Source: Polynucleobacter sp. VK25 (GTDB taxonomy: Bacteria > Pseudomonadota > Gammaproteobacteria > Burkholderiales > Burkholderiaceae). Taken from it: a stretch of 64,000 bases of DNA. The position numbers and the translations under genes were made by a program. Below, piece after piece: positions 18,059-27,525 of this stretch. The DNA lies in assembly GCF_018687355.1 (NCBI RefSeq), contig NZ_CP061288.1, forward strand, positions 248,001-312,000, written 5' to 3'. Position 1 is the first letter of the stretch, and every line of letters starts with the position of its first letter. The notes under the pieces were generated by a model. It searched no databases. It was not told the origin of the DNA and worked only from the letters and a program-made list of their open reading frames with translations.

Positions 18059-18874
18059 TTAATCCTTGGGTTTAAAAGTCAGTTTTACTTCGCGCTGTGG
18101 AATTTTGCCATTGTCGTCTTTTGGAAGACTCTCTGCACGCGTTAAGGCTAACAATACCGCACGATCCCAGCCAGCGTTACCGCTAGAAGATTGAATGCTG
18201 GTGCTCAAGATAGCCCCATCTGGCGCAAGACTAACCAAAATCACGGCTGCTGGATTGCCGCTCACAGACTCTGGGTTAAAGACTATTAAAGGTTTTACTT
18301 TTTTAATGACTTTATCGGTCCAGCCCGGAGGAGCATTGCCACCACCACCAACACCACTACCAACGGTACCGCCGCTACCACCCTCGGCACCAGCTGCTGC
18401 ACGTAAACGCGCTAATTGATCTGCGCGCGCTTTTTCTGCGGCGGCATTTGCTTTAGTTTCGGCAGGGGATAGCGCCTTAGGTGCTTCAGTTTTTTTCGGA
18501 GGCTCTTTTTCTTTAACCTTCTCTTTTGGTGGGGGAGGTTTTACTTCTTTTGGTTTTTCTTTGATTACTTCTTTCTTGGGAGGCTCTTTTTCTACCTTCT
18601 TTTTCTTGATGGCAATGTCGGCAGCTTCTTCTTTCACTTCGGTTTTGAGTTCAGGTTCAGGTGGTGTCTGAACTTGCGGTGAAGAATCCCAGAGCTCTAC
18701 TTCAACACCCGATGAAGTGCTGTTGTTCCAGCTAATGCCGATCATTAAAAATGCAAGCAATCCCAAATGCGCAATGAGCGAAAATGTAAATGCACGTTTA
18801 GTGCTCTCTGACTTGGTATGTCGACCTCGCTTAAATGGCGAGAAAGAAGATTGAAAAGTGGGTGCGCTATTCAT
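18059..18874 (-). CDS. tolA: Cell envelope integrity protein TolA
   Basis: Inner-membrane TolA, 271 residues, connecting TolQR energy to TolB-Pal. One N-terminal membrane anchor (about 27-48) is followed by a Lys/Glu/Pro-rich rod (about 68-160), a Gly-rich hinge (about 161-180) and a C-terminal domain ending REVKLTFKPKD with the TonB-like SLPKDDNGKIP segment. The rod is shorter than in enterobacteria. It lies 26 bases downstream of tolR in the tolQ-R-A-B order. Confidence 0.93.
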   Translation of the reverse strand: MNSAPTFQSSFSPFKRGRHTKSESTKRAFTFSLIAHLGLLAFLMIGISWNNSTSSGVEVELWDSSPQVQTPPEPELKTEVKEEAADIAIKKKKVEKEPPKKEVIKEKPKEVKPPPPKEKVKEKEPPKKTEAPKALSPAETKANAAAEKARADQLARLRAAAGAEGGSGGTVGSGVGGGGNAPPGWTDKVIKKVKPLIVFNPESVSGNPAAVILVSLAPDGAILSTSIQSSSGNAGWDRAVLLALTRAESLPKDDNGKIPQREVKLTFKPKD

Positions 18875-18900
18875 AAGCAGCTAAATCAAGCCTCTGAGCC

Positions 18901-19320
18901 TTATTGGGTCTTGACCGCAAGGCCAACGCGCTTCACGCCATTCTCTTTGAGTTTGGACATGACTTCCATCACTGTTTCATATTTAATGGATTTATCAGCC
19001 GCAATCACAATCGGTTGATCGGCAGATTTTTCTGCTTGTGATCTAGCAAAAGCGCCGAGCTCAAATTTATTGAGTGTTTGTGTTGGGTCACCATCTTTTC
19101 GTACGATGACATTTTCATTAGCATCGATTGTTAAAAAGACAGGTGGCAATGATTGGACTTTCGCGCCACCAACAGTTGGCAAATTGACGACGCCTGGATT
19201 TACCATTGGTGCAGTGACCATGAAGATCACGAGCAGTACCAACATCACGTCGATGTATGGAACGACGTTAATGTCAGACATTGCCCGACGTTTGTTTTTA
19301 CGTAATGAAGAGCCAGCCAT
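18901..19320 (-). CDS. tolR: TolR biopolymer transport protein
   Basis: TolR, 139 residues, part of the proton-driven TolQRA motor. It has a basic N-terminus (SSLRKNKRRAMSDINVVPYIDVMLVLLVIFMV) with the membrane helix around 20-40, containing the conserved Asp of YIDVMLVLL that conducts protons, and a periplasmic domain with QPIVIAADKSIKYETVMEVM. It overlaps functionally with ExbD encoded at 26.4 kb but belongs to the tol operon by position. Confidence 0.95.
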   Translation of the reverse strand: MAGSSLRKNKRRAMSDINVVPYIDVMLVLLVIFMVTAPMVNPGVVNLPTVGGAKVQSLPPVFLTIDANENVIVRKDGDPTQTLNKFELGAFARSQAEKSADQPIVIAADKSIKYETVMEVMSKLKENGVKRVGLAVKTQ

Positions 19321-19339
19321 AATTTTCTTATCGGTTCAA

Positions 19340-19996
19340 TCAGCGTCCAGCAGTTTGACGCTGCAAGATATTGGTGAACTCTTCAATAAATGTTTCAAAG
19401 CGAATGGAGAGGCGATCGACATCGGTAGCCGCGCGGTTGTATGCAACCACTGCTGGAATCGCAGCAAACAAACCAATCGCTGTCGCAATCAACGCTTCTG
19501 CAATACCAGGAGCTACCGCAGAAAGCGTCGCGTTTTGTACATTAGCCAAACCACGGAAGGAGTGCATGATCCCCCAAACAGTGCCAAAGAGGCCGATATA
19601 AGGGGAGACTGAGCCAACGGATGCCAAGAAAGGCAGATTGGCCTCTAAGAGGTCCATTTCGCGCTGGTAGGTCGCTTTCATGGCGCGGCGGGCTGCGTCA
19701 ATCTCACGGCCCTTAGTGAACTCCTGCATCCCAGCCTCGAAGATATGCTCTAGGACGGCATCGCTGCGGGTATTGCGCTGGGCAGCCTCCAGGAGGGTGT
19801 TTAGGTCTCCACCGGCCCAAAAGTCGCGCTCAAAACGCTCGGTATCTTGGCGAACCCCACGTAAAACAGCCGTTTTCTTGAAAATAATGGTCCAAGAGGC
19901 CACGGACATGCTTAGTAATAACAACATTACTAACTGTACTAATAGGCTGGCATTGAGGACTAGGGAGAGGAATGAGAGGTCTTGTGTAGAGGTCAT
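19340..19996 (-). CDS. tolQ: TolQ proton channel protein
   Basis: TolQ, 218 residues, the MotA/TolQ/ExbB-family stator. Three membrane helices are visible (about 10-36, 127-149 and 165-190), with the channel motif GTVWGIMHSFRGL and ALIATAIGLFAAIPAVVAYNR. It is the first gene of the tol operon, and no ybgC thioesterase precedes it: divergent glyA starts 76 bases away. Confidence 0.96.
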   Translation of the reverse strand: MTSTQDLSFLSLVLNASLLVQLVMLLLLSMSVASWTIIFKKTAVLRGVRQDTERFERDFWAGGDLNTLLEAAQRNTRSDAVLEHIFEAGMQEFTKGREIDAARRAMKATYQREMDLLEANLPFLASVGSVSPYIGLFGTVWGIMHSFRGLANVQNATLSAVAPGIAEALIATAIGLFAAIPAVVAYNRAATDVDRLSIRFETFIEEFTNILQRQTAGR

Positions 19997-20027
19997 GGTG
20001 GATTTTGTATGATGTAGGTTGATTTTA

Positions 20028-20045
20028 CTAAGTTAATGAACTTAG
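20028..20045. promoter_or_regulatory. Inverted repeat in the tolQ-glyA divergent promoter region
   Basis: Perfect 7-bp arms CTAAGTT and AACTTAG separated by four bases (AATG), 18 bases in all. It lies between the divergently transcribed tolQ and glyA starts, 28 bases before the glyA ATG. It could be a regulator-binding operator or a leader hairpin; no T-run follows, so it is not a terminator. The binding factor is unknown. Confidence 0.4.
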
Positions 20046-20072
20046 CAATCTAACTTTTTCAGGATTATTGCC

Positions 20073-21317
20073 ATGTTTGATCGTCAGAATACTTTAGCCA
20101 AAACCGACCCCCAATTATGGGAAGCCATTCAGAACGAAAATAAGCGTCAAGAAGACCATATTGAGCTGATTGCTTCTGAGAACTATGCCTCGCCAGCAGT
20201 AATGCAGGCACAGGGCTCTCAGCTAACCAATAAGTATGCTGAAGGCTATCCTGGCAAGCGTTATTACGGCGGCTGTGAGTTTGTGGACGTTGCTGAACAA
20301 TTGGCGATTGATCGTGTAAAAGCGCTTTATGGTGCTGAAGCTGCTAACGTCCAGCCTCATTGCGGCGCATCTGCTAACCAAGCGGTATTTCTAGCATTCT
20401 TAAAGCCAGGCGATACCTTCATGGGTATGAGTCTTGCAGAAGGTGGTCACTTAACTCATGGTATGGCTTTGAATATGAGTGGTAAGTGGTTCAATCCTAT
20501 TTCCTATGGCCTCGATAAAAACGAAGCGATTGACTACGAGCAAATGGAGCGTTTGGCGCGTGAGCACAAACCGAAATTGATTATTGCTGGCGCATCTGCC
20601 TACTCTCTCGTTATTGATTGGGAGCGTATTGGTAAGTTGGCAAAAGAAGTGGGTGCGATTTTTATGGTGGACATGGCGCATTACTCTGGTTTGATTGCTG
20701 CTGGTGTTTATCCAAATCCAGTACCTCATGCAGACATCGTTACCTCTACTACGCATAAGAGTTTGCGTGGCCCGCGTGGCGGCATCATCTTGATGAAGGC
20801 TGAGCACGAGAAAGCAATTAACTCTGCAGTCTTCCCAGGCTTACAGGGCGGCCCTCTCATGCATGTGATTGCTGCTAAGGCAGTGGCATTTAAAGAGGCG
20901 GCAGAGCCAGGATTTAAAGACTATCAAAAGCAAGTGATTGCGAATGCAAAAGCGCTTGCTGAGACTTTAATTGCCCGTGGCTTGCGGATTGTTTCTGGCG
21001 GTACAGATTCTCACGTGATGTTGGTAGATTTGCGTGCCAAGAAGATGACTGGTAAAGAGGCAGAGCGTGTATTGGGTGAAGCGCATATCACTTGCAACAA
21101 AAACGGTATTCCAAACGATCCAGAAAAACCAATGGTGACTAGCGGTATTCGTTTGGGTTCACCTGCGATGACCACTCGTGGATTTAAAGAAGCAGAAGCA
21201 AGACAAGTAGGTAACTTTATTGCCGATGTTTTGGATAATCCAAATGATGCAGAGAATATCGCTAAGGTACGCGCTCAAGTTTCAGAGTTAACAAAGCGTT
21301 TTCCTGTATACGGTTAA
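20073..21317 (+). CDS. glyA: Serine hydroxymethyltransferase
   Basis: GlyA, a PLP enzyme interconverting serine plus tetrahydrofolate with glycine plus methylene-tetrahydrofolate. It is 414 residues long, with the PLP lysine at 229 in [24 protein letters not shown] (36-44), and [15 protein letters not shown] (53-67). An AGGA ribosome site precedes the ATG. nrdR follows after 17 bases, a conserved betaproteobacterial pair. Confidence 0.98.
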   Translation: MFDRQNTLAKTDPQLWEAIQNENKRQEDHIELIASENYASPAVMQAQGSQLTNKYAEGYPGKRYYGGCEFVDVAEQLAIDRVKALYGAEAANVQPHCGASANQAVFLAFLKPGDTFMGMSLAEGGHLTHGMALNMSGKWFNPISYGLDKNEAIDYEQMERLAREHKPKLIIAGASAYSLVIDWERIGKLAKEVGAIFMVDMAHYSGLIAAGVYPNPVPHADIVTSTTHKSLRGPRGGIILMKAEHEKAINSAVFPGLQGGPLMHVIAAKAVAFKEAAEPGFKDYQKQVIANAKALAETLIARGLRIVSGGTDSHVMLVDLRAKKMTGKEAERVLGEAHITCNKNGIPNDPEKPMVTSGIRLGSPAMTTRGFKEAEARQVGNFIADVLDNPNDAENIAKVRAQVSELTKRFPVYG

Positions 21318-21334
21318 TCAGGCGAAAGACTACT

Positions 21335-21781
21335 TTGCGCTGCCCTTTTTGCCATAACGACGATACCCAGGTCTTAGATACCCGGGTATCGGATGAGGGC
21401 GATACCATTCGCCGTCGTCGCCGTTGTGCTAAATGCAACAAGCGCTTTACAACCTACGAGCGCGTTGAATTGGCTCTGCCAGCTATTGTTAAGAAAAACG
21501 GTAGCCGCGTTGAGTACAGTCATGACAAATTGGCCAGCTCAATCAAACTTGCTTTACGTAAACGTCCGGTTTCTTCTGACTCTGTTGATGAATCCATTGC
21601 GCGGATTGAGGAAAAGTTGCTCAGTCTTGGCGAAAAAGAAATCCCAAGTGAGCGTGTTGGTGAATTAGTGATGCGTGAGCTCAAGCGCCTGGATAAGGTT
21701 GCTTACATTCGCTTTGCTTCTGTCTATAGGAGTTTTGCGGATATTGAATCTTTTGAGAGCGCCCTCAAAGAGCTGAAGTAA
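21335..21781 (+). CDS. nrdR: Transcriptional repressor NrdR
   Basis: NrdR, an ATP-cone repressor of ribonucleotide reductase genes. The 148 residues have an N-terminal zinc ribbon with CPFC (3-6) and CAKC, preceded by a TTG start that gives the canonical MRCPFC; then [17 protein letters not shown] and an ATP-cone domain (about 49-139). It probably recognises NrdR boxes at nrd promoters elsewhere; none was sought in this window. Confidence 0.97.
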   Translation: MRCPFCHNDDTQVLDTRVSDEGDTIRRRRRCAKCNKRFTTYERVELALPAIVKKNGSRVEYSHDKLASSIKLALRKRPVSSDSVDESIARIEEKLLSLGEKEIPSERVGELVMRELKRLDKVAYIRFASVYRSFADIESFESALKELK

Positions 21782-21852
21782 ATAACTTAGCCTCTGTTCC
21801 GAGGTTGCCACTATTTTTAAAAAGACTATTTCATGTGCGGGGTTGTTTGTTA

Positions 21853-21875
21853 TATACTGTAACCAATTGATTACA
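21853..21875 (+). promoter_or_regulatory. Promoter and operator of the higBA-type module
   Basis: A near-perfect palindrome TGTAACCAATTGATTACA (21858-21875, one mismatched pair) begins at the last base of a TATACT -10 box (21853-21858). A weak -35 (TTTCAT, 21829-21834) lies 18 bases upstream. The site is 8 bases before the toxin ATG. Its placement fits autorepression by the downstream antitoxin; the protein-DNA link is inferred. Confidence 0.6.
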
Positions 21876-21883
21876 ATTTGGGG

Positions 21884-22180
21884 ATGTATGACATTAGAAC
21901 AACCCCAGAATTTGACGTATGGTTAACCGGCATTCGTGAGGCCTCAACTCGACAGCGATTGGTTGCAAGATTGCGTAAAGCGACCTTAGGAAATTTTGGT
22001 GATATCAGTCCTATATCAGCAGGCATCTGGGAGATGCGGGAGCACTTCGGTTCTGGCTGGCGCATGTACTACATACAACGAGGTAAGCTGATTGTGCTGA
22101 TGTTGGGCGGAGGCATTAAGTCCACGCAAACTGCGGACATAAAAGCAGTCAAAAAGCTGCTGCAAACATTGGAGGTTTAA
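21884..22180 (+). CDS. RelE/HigB-type addiction module toxin
   Basis: Toxin-like protein of the RelE/ParE superfamily, HigB-related 'addiction module killer' group, 98 residues. The ATG at 21884 is chosen over an upstream TTG. Family traits are the N-terminal TTPEFDVWLTGIREASTRQRLVARLRKA, GNFGDISPISAGIWEMREHFGSGWRMYY and LIVLMLGGGIKSTQTADI, which together are typical. Such toxins cleave mRNA on the ribosome or target gyrase; which applies here is unknown. The antitoxin begins directly after the stop. Confidence 0.85.
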   Translation: MYDIRTTPEFDVWLTGIREASTRQRLVARLRKATLGNFGDISPISAGIWEMREHFGSGWRMYYIQRGKLIVLMLGGGIKSTQTADIKAVKKLLQTLEV

Positions 22181-22477
22181 ATGAAGAGAAAAATAAAAAT
22201 AAAAGATTTGTCTAAATTTGATGCCGTGGATTATCTAAAGACTGAAAAAGATATAGCCGCCTACTTATCAGCTGTATTAGAGGATGGGGATCCTGCATTA
22301 TTTGTGGCGGCAATAGGCGATATTGCGAGAGCTAAAGGTATGACTGAGATTGCTAAAAAGAGTGGGGTTACTCGTGAGTCCCTCTATAGAGCTCTGAAAG
22401 TTGAAGCTAGACCAAGATTTGAGACTGTGACCAGGGTAATCCAAGCGCTTGGAATGAAGCTGAGCGTTCAAGCATAA
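22181..22477 (+). CDS. Addiction module antitoxin, HTH family
   Basis: DNA-binding antitoxin of the COG3636 type, 98 residues, with an N-terminal toxin-contacting part (DAVDYLKTEKDIAAYLSAVLEDGDP) and a C-terminal HTH (MTEIAKKSGVTRESLYRALK followed by PRFETVTRVIQALGMKLSV). It starts one base after the toxin stop, so the order is toxin first, as in higBA. It probably represses the palindrome at 21858. It ends 6 bases from a convergent dehydratase gene. Confidence 0.86.
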   Translation: MKRKIKIKDLSKFDAVDYLKTEKDIAAYLSAVLEDGDPALFVAAIGDIARAKGMTEIAKKSGVTRESLYRALKVEARPRFETVTRVIQALGMKLSVQA

Positions 22478-22483
22478 ATACGA

Positions 22484-23449
22484 TTAGATTGATTTCGCTT
22501 TCTCAGCGCACATCATCTTAATAACGCCGTCGATATCAGTCGGCTTGTTCCAGCCTAAAACTTGAATTGCTTTTTCTGGGTTACCTACGCTGGTAACGAT
22601 CTCATTTGGACGGAAGAAGCTAGGCTCAATTTCAACAAATTTTTGCCAATCTAAATCAAAGTATTCAAATGATTTGGCAACAAAATATTTCAATGACTCT
22701 TGTCTGCCAGTGGCGATTACAAAGTCATCCGGTTTATCCAACTGCATCATGAGCCACATTGCTTCAACATACTCTGGTGCCCAACCCCAGTCCCTAGAAA
22801 TATCTAGATTACCGAGTTGTAATTTATCCAGTTGACCAGCTTTAATCTTGGCTGCGCCCGCAATAATCTTTTGAGTTACAAAGCGTTCTGGGCGTAGCGG
22901 AGATTCGTGGTTAAAGAGAATGCCAGTGCAGGCATACAGGCCATAAGATTCGCGATAGCTATTGATGAGCCATTTGGCGGTGGACTTAGCCACTGCATAT
23001 GGGCTGCGGGGTGCAAAGGGGGTGTGCTCATTTGCCGGAGTATTGCCAGTATCGCCAAAACATTCGCTTGATCCAGCGTTATAAAAGCGGACTGGCTTGC
23101 TGAGTAGGCGAATCACTTCCAAAATATTGAGGGTACCAATGGCGATACTCTCGATTGCTTCAACTGGTTGATCAAACGAAAGCCCTACAGATGTCTGACC
23201 AGCAAGGTTGTAGATTTCATCTGGGTCTGCAATTTGAATGGCATTAAATACACTTCTGAAGTCATTAATCGATACCGAGATCAATTTCACTTGAGAATGA
23301 ATGCCTAAGGTTTTGAGATTATTGAAGGACGAGGCCATCACATCGCGTGATGAACCTGTCACTTCATAACCTTTTGACAGTAGATGTCTTGCTAGGTAAG
23401 CGCCATCTTGACCGGTAATACCGATAATGAGTGCTTTTTTGGCTGCCAA
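22484..23449 (-). CDS. GDP-mannose 4,6-dehydratase homologue (short form)
   Basis: NAD-dependent SDR of 321 residues in the GDP-mannose 4,6-dehydratase branch. It has the cofactor motif GITGQDGAYL (10-19), active-site AGSSECFG (125-132), SPYAVAK with Tyr151 and Lys155, and [11 protein letters not shown]. It is shorter than, and clearly different from, the Gmd at 42.0 kb, and may make a second GDP-deoxyhexose precursor. It lies 10 bases from adk on the same strand, in a place where no sugar gene is expected, so it may be an insertion. Confidence 0.82.
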   Translation of the reverse strand: MAAKKALIIGITGQDGAYLARHLLSKGYEVTGSSRDVMASSFNNLKTLGIHSQVKLISVSINDFRSVFNAIQIADPDEIYNLAGQTSVGLSFDQPVEAIESIAIGTLNILEVIRLLSKPVRFYNAGSSECFGDTGNTPANEHTPFAPRSPYAVAKSTAKWLINSYRESYGLYACTGILFNHESPLRPERFVTQKIIAGAAKIKAGQLDKLQLGNLDISRDWGWAPEYVEAMWLMMQLDKPDDFVIATGRQESLKYFVAKSFEYFDLDWQKFVEIEPSFFRPNEIVTSVGNPEKAIQVLGWNKPTDIDGVIKMMCAEKAKSI

Positions 23450-23459
23450 TTGATCGAGC

Positions 23460-24188
<729 letters not shown>

Positions 24189-24238
24189 CTAGGATTATCC
24201 CCGAGATGGGCTCCTAGGGTGTTGTGAAACTACTTTTT

Positions 24239-25003
24239 TTAAGAATTACCTAGTATTTGTCTGATGCGCTCAAGGTCCTCGGGTGTGTCTACCCCGGCTG
24301 GAGGGGCCTCTGGAGCAATATGTACGGCAATTCGGTAACCATTCCAGAGGGCTCTTAATTGCTCAAGGGCTTCTGCTTGTTCGGGAGGCGCTGGCTCTAG
24401 GCGACTATAGGCTTGCAAAAAGTCCGCTCGGTATGCGTAGATACCAAGGTGACGCAAATGTACGCTTGTATCTTGCGCTTTTGCATCTCTTACAAATGGA
24501 ATGGGCGCTCTTGAAAAATAGAGGGCCTCACCAGATCGATTGAGAACCACTTTCACAACATTGGGGTTGGTGATTTCTGCAACATTAGTAATGGGTACGG
24601 CAACTGTAGAGATGGCGCATTGTGGATTCTCTGCCAAAGTGCTGGCTACCTGATTAATGAGTTCTGGAGGGATGAGTGGTTCATCACCCTGGACATTGAC
24701 GATCAGTGCGTCATTGGGGAGTTTTAATAATTGCGCAACTTCAGCGAGACGGTCAGTGCCGGTTGGATGCTCTGCGCTAGTTAGCAAACACTCGATGCGA
24801 TGTTCATCGCAAACCGCTTGAATTTCTGGTGAGTCAGTAGCCACTACGACGCTATGCGCGAGTGATTGCTTTGCGCGCTCAGCAACCCGAATCACCATAG
24901 GCTTACCACCGATATCCGCTAATGGTTTACGAGGCAAGCGAGTCGATCCCAGTCTCGCTGGAATGACTACCAAAAAATCCAGGGGTTTAGAGGTGGCATT
25001 CAT
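24239..25003 (-). CDS. kdsB: 3-deoxy-manno-octulosonate cytidylyltransferase
   Basis: KdsB activates Kdo to CMP-Kdo for LPS inner-core assembly. The 254 residues begin with the nucleotidyltransferase motif VVIPARLGSTRLPRKPLADI (13-32) and include NVQGDEPLI (about 104-112) and HLRHLGIYAYR. It lies downstream of a Trm112-like gene and lpxK, a conserved LPS cluster. Confidence 0.97.
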   Translation of the reverse strand: MNATSKPLDFLVVIPARLGSTRLPRKPLADIGGKPMVIRVAERAKQSLAHSVVVATDSPEIQAVCDEHRIECLLTSAEHPTGTDRLAEVAQLLKLPNDALIVNVQGDEPLIPPELINQVASTLAENPQCAISTVAVPITNVAEITNPNVVKVVLNRSGEALYFSRAPIPFVRDAKAQDTSVHLRHLGIYAYRADFLQAYSRLEPAPPEQAEALEQLRALWNGYRIAVHIAPEAPPAGVDTPEDLERIRQILGNS

Positions 25004-25033
25004 TCAGATTGGAAAGTGTTGGCAAGCGAAAGA

Positions 25034-25213
25034 TTAAGCGATTTCATCGGCGCTAAGGCTACGGGCCTCATCCACCAACATCACTGGCACATCATCACGA
25101 ATGGGGTAAGCCAAGCGATCTGCTTTGCAAATAAGTTCATGTTTATTGGAATCTAAATGCAATTGGCTTTTACACAATGGGCAAACCAAAATCTCGAGCA
25201 GTCTTTTATCCAT
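25034..25213 (-). CDS. Trm112 family protein (YcaR-like)
   Basis: A 59-residue protein found by translating the lpxK-kdsB gap on the minus strand. It begins [18 protein letters not shown] and continues with [22 protein letters not shown], the complete Trm112/UPF0434 signature; two of the four zinc ligands (CPLC) are present and one Cys (ICKAD) remains in the second knuckle. The position between lpxK and kdsB is the same as for ycaR in many proteobacteria. Its exact role is unknown; Trm112 proteins often stabilise methyltransferases. Confidence 0.93.
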   Translation of the reverse strand: MDKRLLEILVCPLCKSQLHLDSNKHELICKADRLAYPIRDDVPVMLVDEARSLSADEIA

Positions 25214-25283
25214 GATTTCTTTGCAGTGGTCTAAATGAAGTTTAAATAAATGAGAACACAGTGTAGTGCTATGTGCGCCAAAC

Positions 25284-26384
25284 CTACAAGGTGTAACGGT
25301 AGGGATCTGGTCTTTGCAGGATGGATTGCAGCCATTCAGCCAAAGTATCAGGGAGGGTAAGCGTCATTGGTACCACCCAAATACGCTCGTCAGTAATTGC
25401 TGCGCATTTGACGGCATCTTTCTCGGTAATCAGGATGCATTGCGCATTAATCTTGGAAAAGAACTCAGTGGTATAGCTTGCATGATCCGGCAAAGGAATA
25501 GTTTTGCCAGCAACCCCTTGTTTCAGTAGATCATCAAAAAACCGCTGGGGATTGCCTAGAGCGGCAACAGCGGTGATCTTATTTGGTAAGTAACTATCTG
25601 TAATTTGAGTAAGGGTCTGTGTGTTCTCTGGATGAATTAATTGATACGCATTGCCCAAATGACTTTGGAGTAAGAATGCGCGACGACCTAAAAAATATTC
25701 ATCCTGAGGGCCAAACTTCGATTCACTATTTTTGGCTTTGCCAGTAAAGAGGGTGGCATCACGCTCTCGTGTGGCGGATTCACGTAAGGGGCCCGCAGGT
25801 AGTAGAAAGCGATTGCCTTCACCACGTCCATCACGCACTACAAATTCAATATCACGACCACCTTCACGTGCGGGCCAGCGAGCTAAACCCGTGTGCTGTA
25901 AACCGTCATCACTAATAATGACGTTGACATTGGGGTCATGCCTCAGCAAGGCCTGAATACTTTTCTGGCGTTTTGGAAAAACCCAAATCGGAAATTGATC
26001 TTGCGTACGTTTTGCAATTAAGACGGGTTCATCACCAACCAGCGCAGGATCAGAATCGCTGCGTACCTGTAAGGGTGTTGTTTGTGAAGAAGTGCTGGAA
26101 CTTCCATACCCCCGACTAATAATTCCGGGTCTCCAGCCGAGTTGACTGAGGCGTTCGGCTAGTGCAATCACGATTGGTGTCTTGCCGGTGCCGCCAACAC
26201 GAATATTGCCCACAATAATGACAGGCACTGGCGCTGGGCGATGTTTGATAAGGCCAGTCTCTTGTATCAGTTTGCGTAAACGCAAGACGGTGCCATAAAG
26301 CCAAGAAAGCGGCCATAGCAATATGCTAGTAGGACCACGTCTTTCCCAGAACTTTGGGGCTTTACGGAAAAAAGAAAATGACAT
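25284..26384 (-). CDS. lpxK: Tetraacyldisaccharide 4'-kinase
   Basis: LpxK phosphorylates the 4' position of the lipid A disaccharide precursor at the inner membrane. It is 366 residues, with an N-terminal hydrophobic segment (about 20-40), the P-loop [10 protein letters not shown] (61-70), ISRGYG and ISDDGLQH, all hallmarks of the family. It lies 23 bases after exbD in the exbB-exbD-lpxK-trm112-kdsB-adk series. Confidence 0.96.
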   Translation of the reverse strand: MSFSFFRKAPKFWERRGPTSILLWPLSWLYGTVLRLRKLIQETGLIKHRPAPVPVIIVGNIRVGGTGKTPIVIALAERLSQLGWRPGIISRGYGSSSTSSQTTPLQVRSDSDPALVGDEPVLIAKRTQDQFPIWVFPKRQKSIQALLRHDPNVNVIISDDGLQHTGLARWPAREGGRDIEFVVRDGRGEGNRFLLPAGPLRESATRERDATLFTGKAKNSESKFGPQDEYFLGRRAFLLQSHLGNAYQLIHPENTQTLTQITDSYLPNKITAVAALGNPQRFFDDLLKQGVAGKTIPLPDHASYTTEFFSKINAQCILITEKDAVKCAAITDERIWVVPMTLTLPDTLAEWLQSILQRPDPYRYTL

Positions 26385-26407
26385 TCAGTGGCTTTTGTAT
26401 TGGGAAA

Positions 26408-26887
26408 TTATTTCTTGGCTTGGGTATTAAATTGACTACTAAACACAATATTAGAAAGATTAGCGTCGCGAGCGGCCTCTAGCGCGCTCATGACGGCTTG
26501 GTGGGGCGCGCGTGCATCTGCATCAATATTCACCTGTAGATTGCCTGCAGATTCTTTCTTGTTATCGGTTTGTCCACTCACTTGCATGAGAGCGCTACTC
26601 AGCTGTGATTTATCAGTGACTTTTCCATTAATCGCAAATCGACCATCGCGACTCACAGCAATATGAATTTGTTTCGCTTCAGCTTGGCTTTCGCCACCAT
26701 TAGCGGTTGGCAGCGTAATAGCTAATTCTTGATAACGTGTGAAGGTGGTAGAGATCATTAAAAAGATCAGCACCACCAAGAGGACATCAATAAAGGGTAT
26801 GAGGTTAATTTCTGGCTCTACAGATGCAGCAGCACCTCCAAGAGAAAATCTTCTCTTCGATTGTGAGTGCGTTTCTAGCCAACTCAT
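26408..26887 (-). CDS. exbD: ExbD/TolR family biopolymer transport protein
   Basis: ExbD-like protein, 159 residues, with a single N-terminal helix containing the proton-relay Asp in EINLIPFIDVLLVVLIFLM (25-43) and a periplasmic domain with ADARAPHQAVMSALEAARDANLSNI. It overlaps exbB by 4 bases. No tonB is nearby; in this LPS context such pairs are often linked to lpxK in betaproteobacteria, so its energy target is unclear. Confidence 0.92.
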   Translation of the reverse strand: MSWLETHSQSKRRFSLGGAAASVEPEINLIPFIDVLLVVLIFLMISTTFTRYQELAITLPTANGGESQAEAKQIHIAVSRDGRFAINGKVTDKSQLSSALMQVSGQTDNKKESAGNLQVNIDADARAPHQAVMSALEAARDANLSNIVFSSQFNTQAKK

Positions 26888-27525
26888 TTAGCAGAATCAG
26901 TGGGGTATAGTTTTTTAAATAATTGGCGAGTAAATTCTTCGCACTCGCGTTGACGCTGATTAGCCATTGCGCGCAAACCTCGCCATGCAGCCAGCGCAGG
27001 GATTGCAATCAGCAAACCAAATGCAGTGTTGTATAGCGCTACTGAAATGCCGTGTGCCAATTGCTGCGGATTGCCTGCTGCACCATTGATAGCACCTTGA
27101 CTACCAAAGATTTCAATCATGCCCACTACAGTGCCGAATAAGCCGAGTAAGGGAGCTACTGTTGCGATTGTGGCCAAAGCACCTAAATAACGATCAAACT
27201 TTTGCCAGGTTGTCTGCGCGCTCGCTTGCAATTCTTCGAGGGCTACATCAGGACCGCTACCTGCCAATTTTTCTTTTAGAGCGCAGGCCAACAGGGGGCT
27301 AGCAGGCGAAAGATTGGCCAACTCTTGAATTTGTAGCTCAGAAACCGTCGATTGATCTCTAACTAACTGATTTGTCAGGGAAAAGACGCTTTCTAGGCAA
27401 TTTTTAGGAAAAATATAGATTTTTCGCAAATACCAGCTGCGCTCCAGGACGATCGCCAGGCCAATAATGGAGATGATTAATAAGGGCCAAATAGGCCAAC
27501 CGGCGGATAGTAAGATGGAGTACAT
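26884..27525 (-). CDS. exbB: MotA/TolQ/ExbB proton channel family protein
   Basis: ExbB-like stator, 213 residues, three membrane helices (about 10-30, 107-135, 154-178) and the channel signatures LGTVVGMIEIFGSQGAING and ISVALYNTAFGLLIAIPALAAW. It is the first gene of the minus-strand lpxK operon. Together with ExbD it would form a second proton-driven motor besides TolQR. Confidence 0.92.
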   Translation of the reverse strand: MYSILLSAGWPIWPLLIISIIGLAIVLERSWYLRKIYIFPKNCLESVFSLTNQLVRDQSTVSELQIQELANLSPASPLLACALKEKLAGSGPDVALEELQASAQTTWQKFDRYLGALATIATVAPLLGLFGTVVGMIEIFGSQGAINGAAGNPQQLAHGISVALYNTAFGLLIAIPALAAWRGLRAMANQRQRECEEFTRQLFKKLYPTDSAK

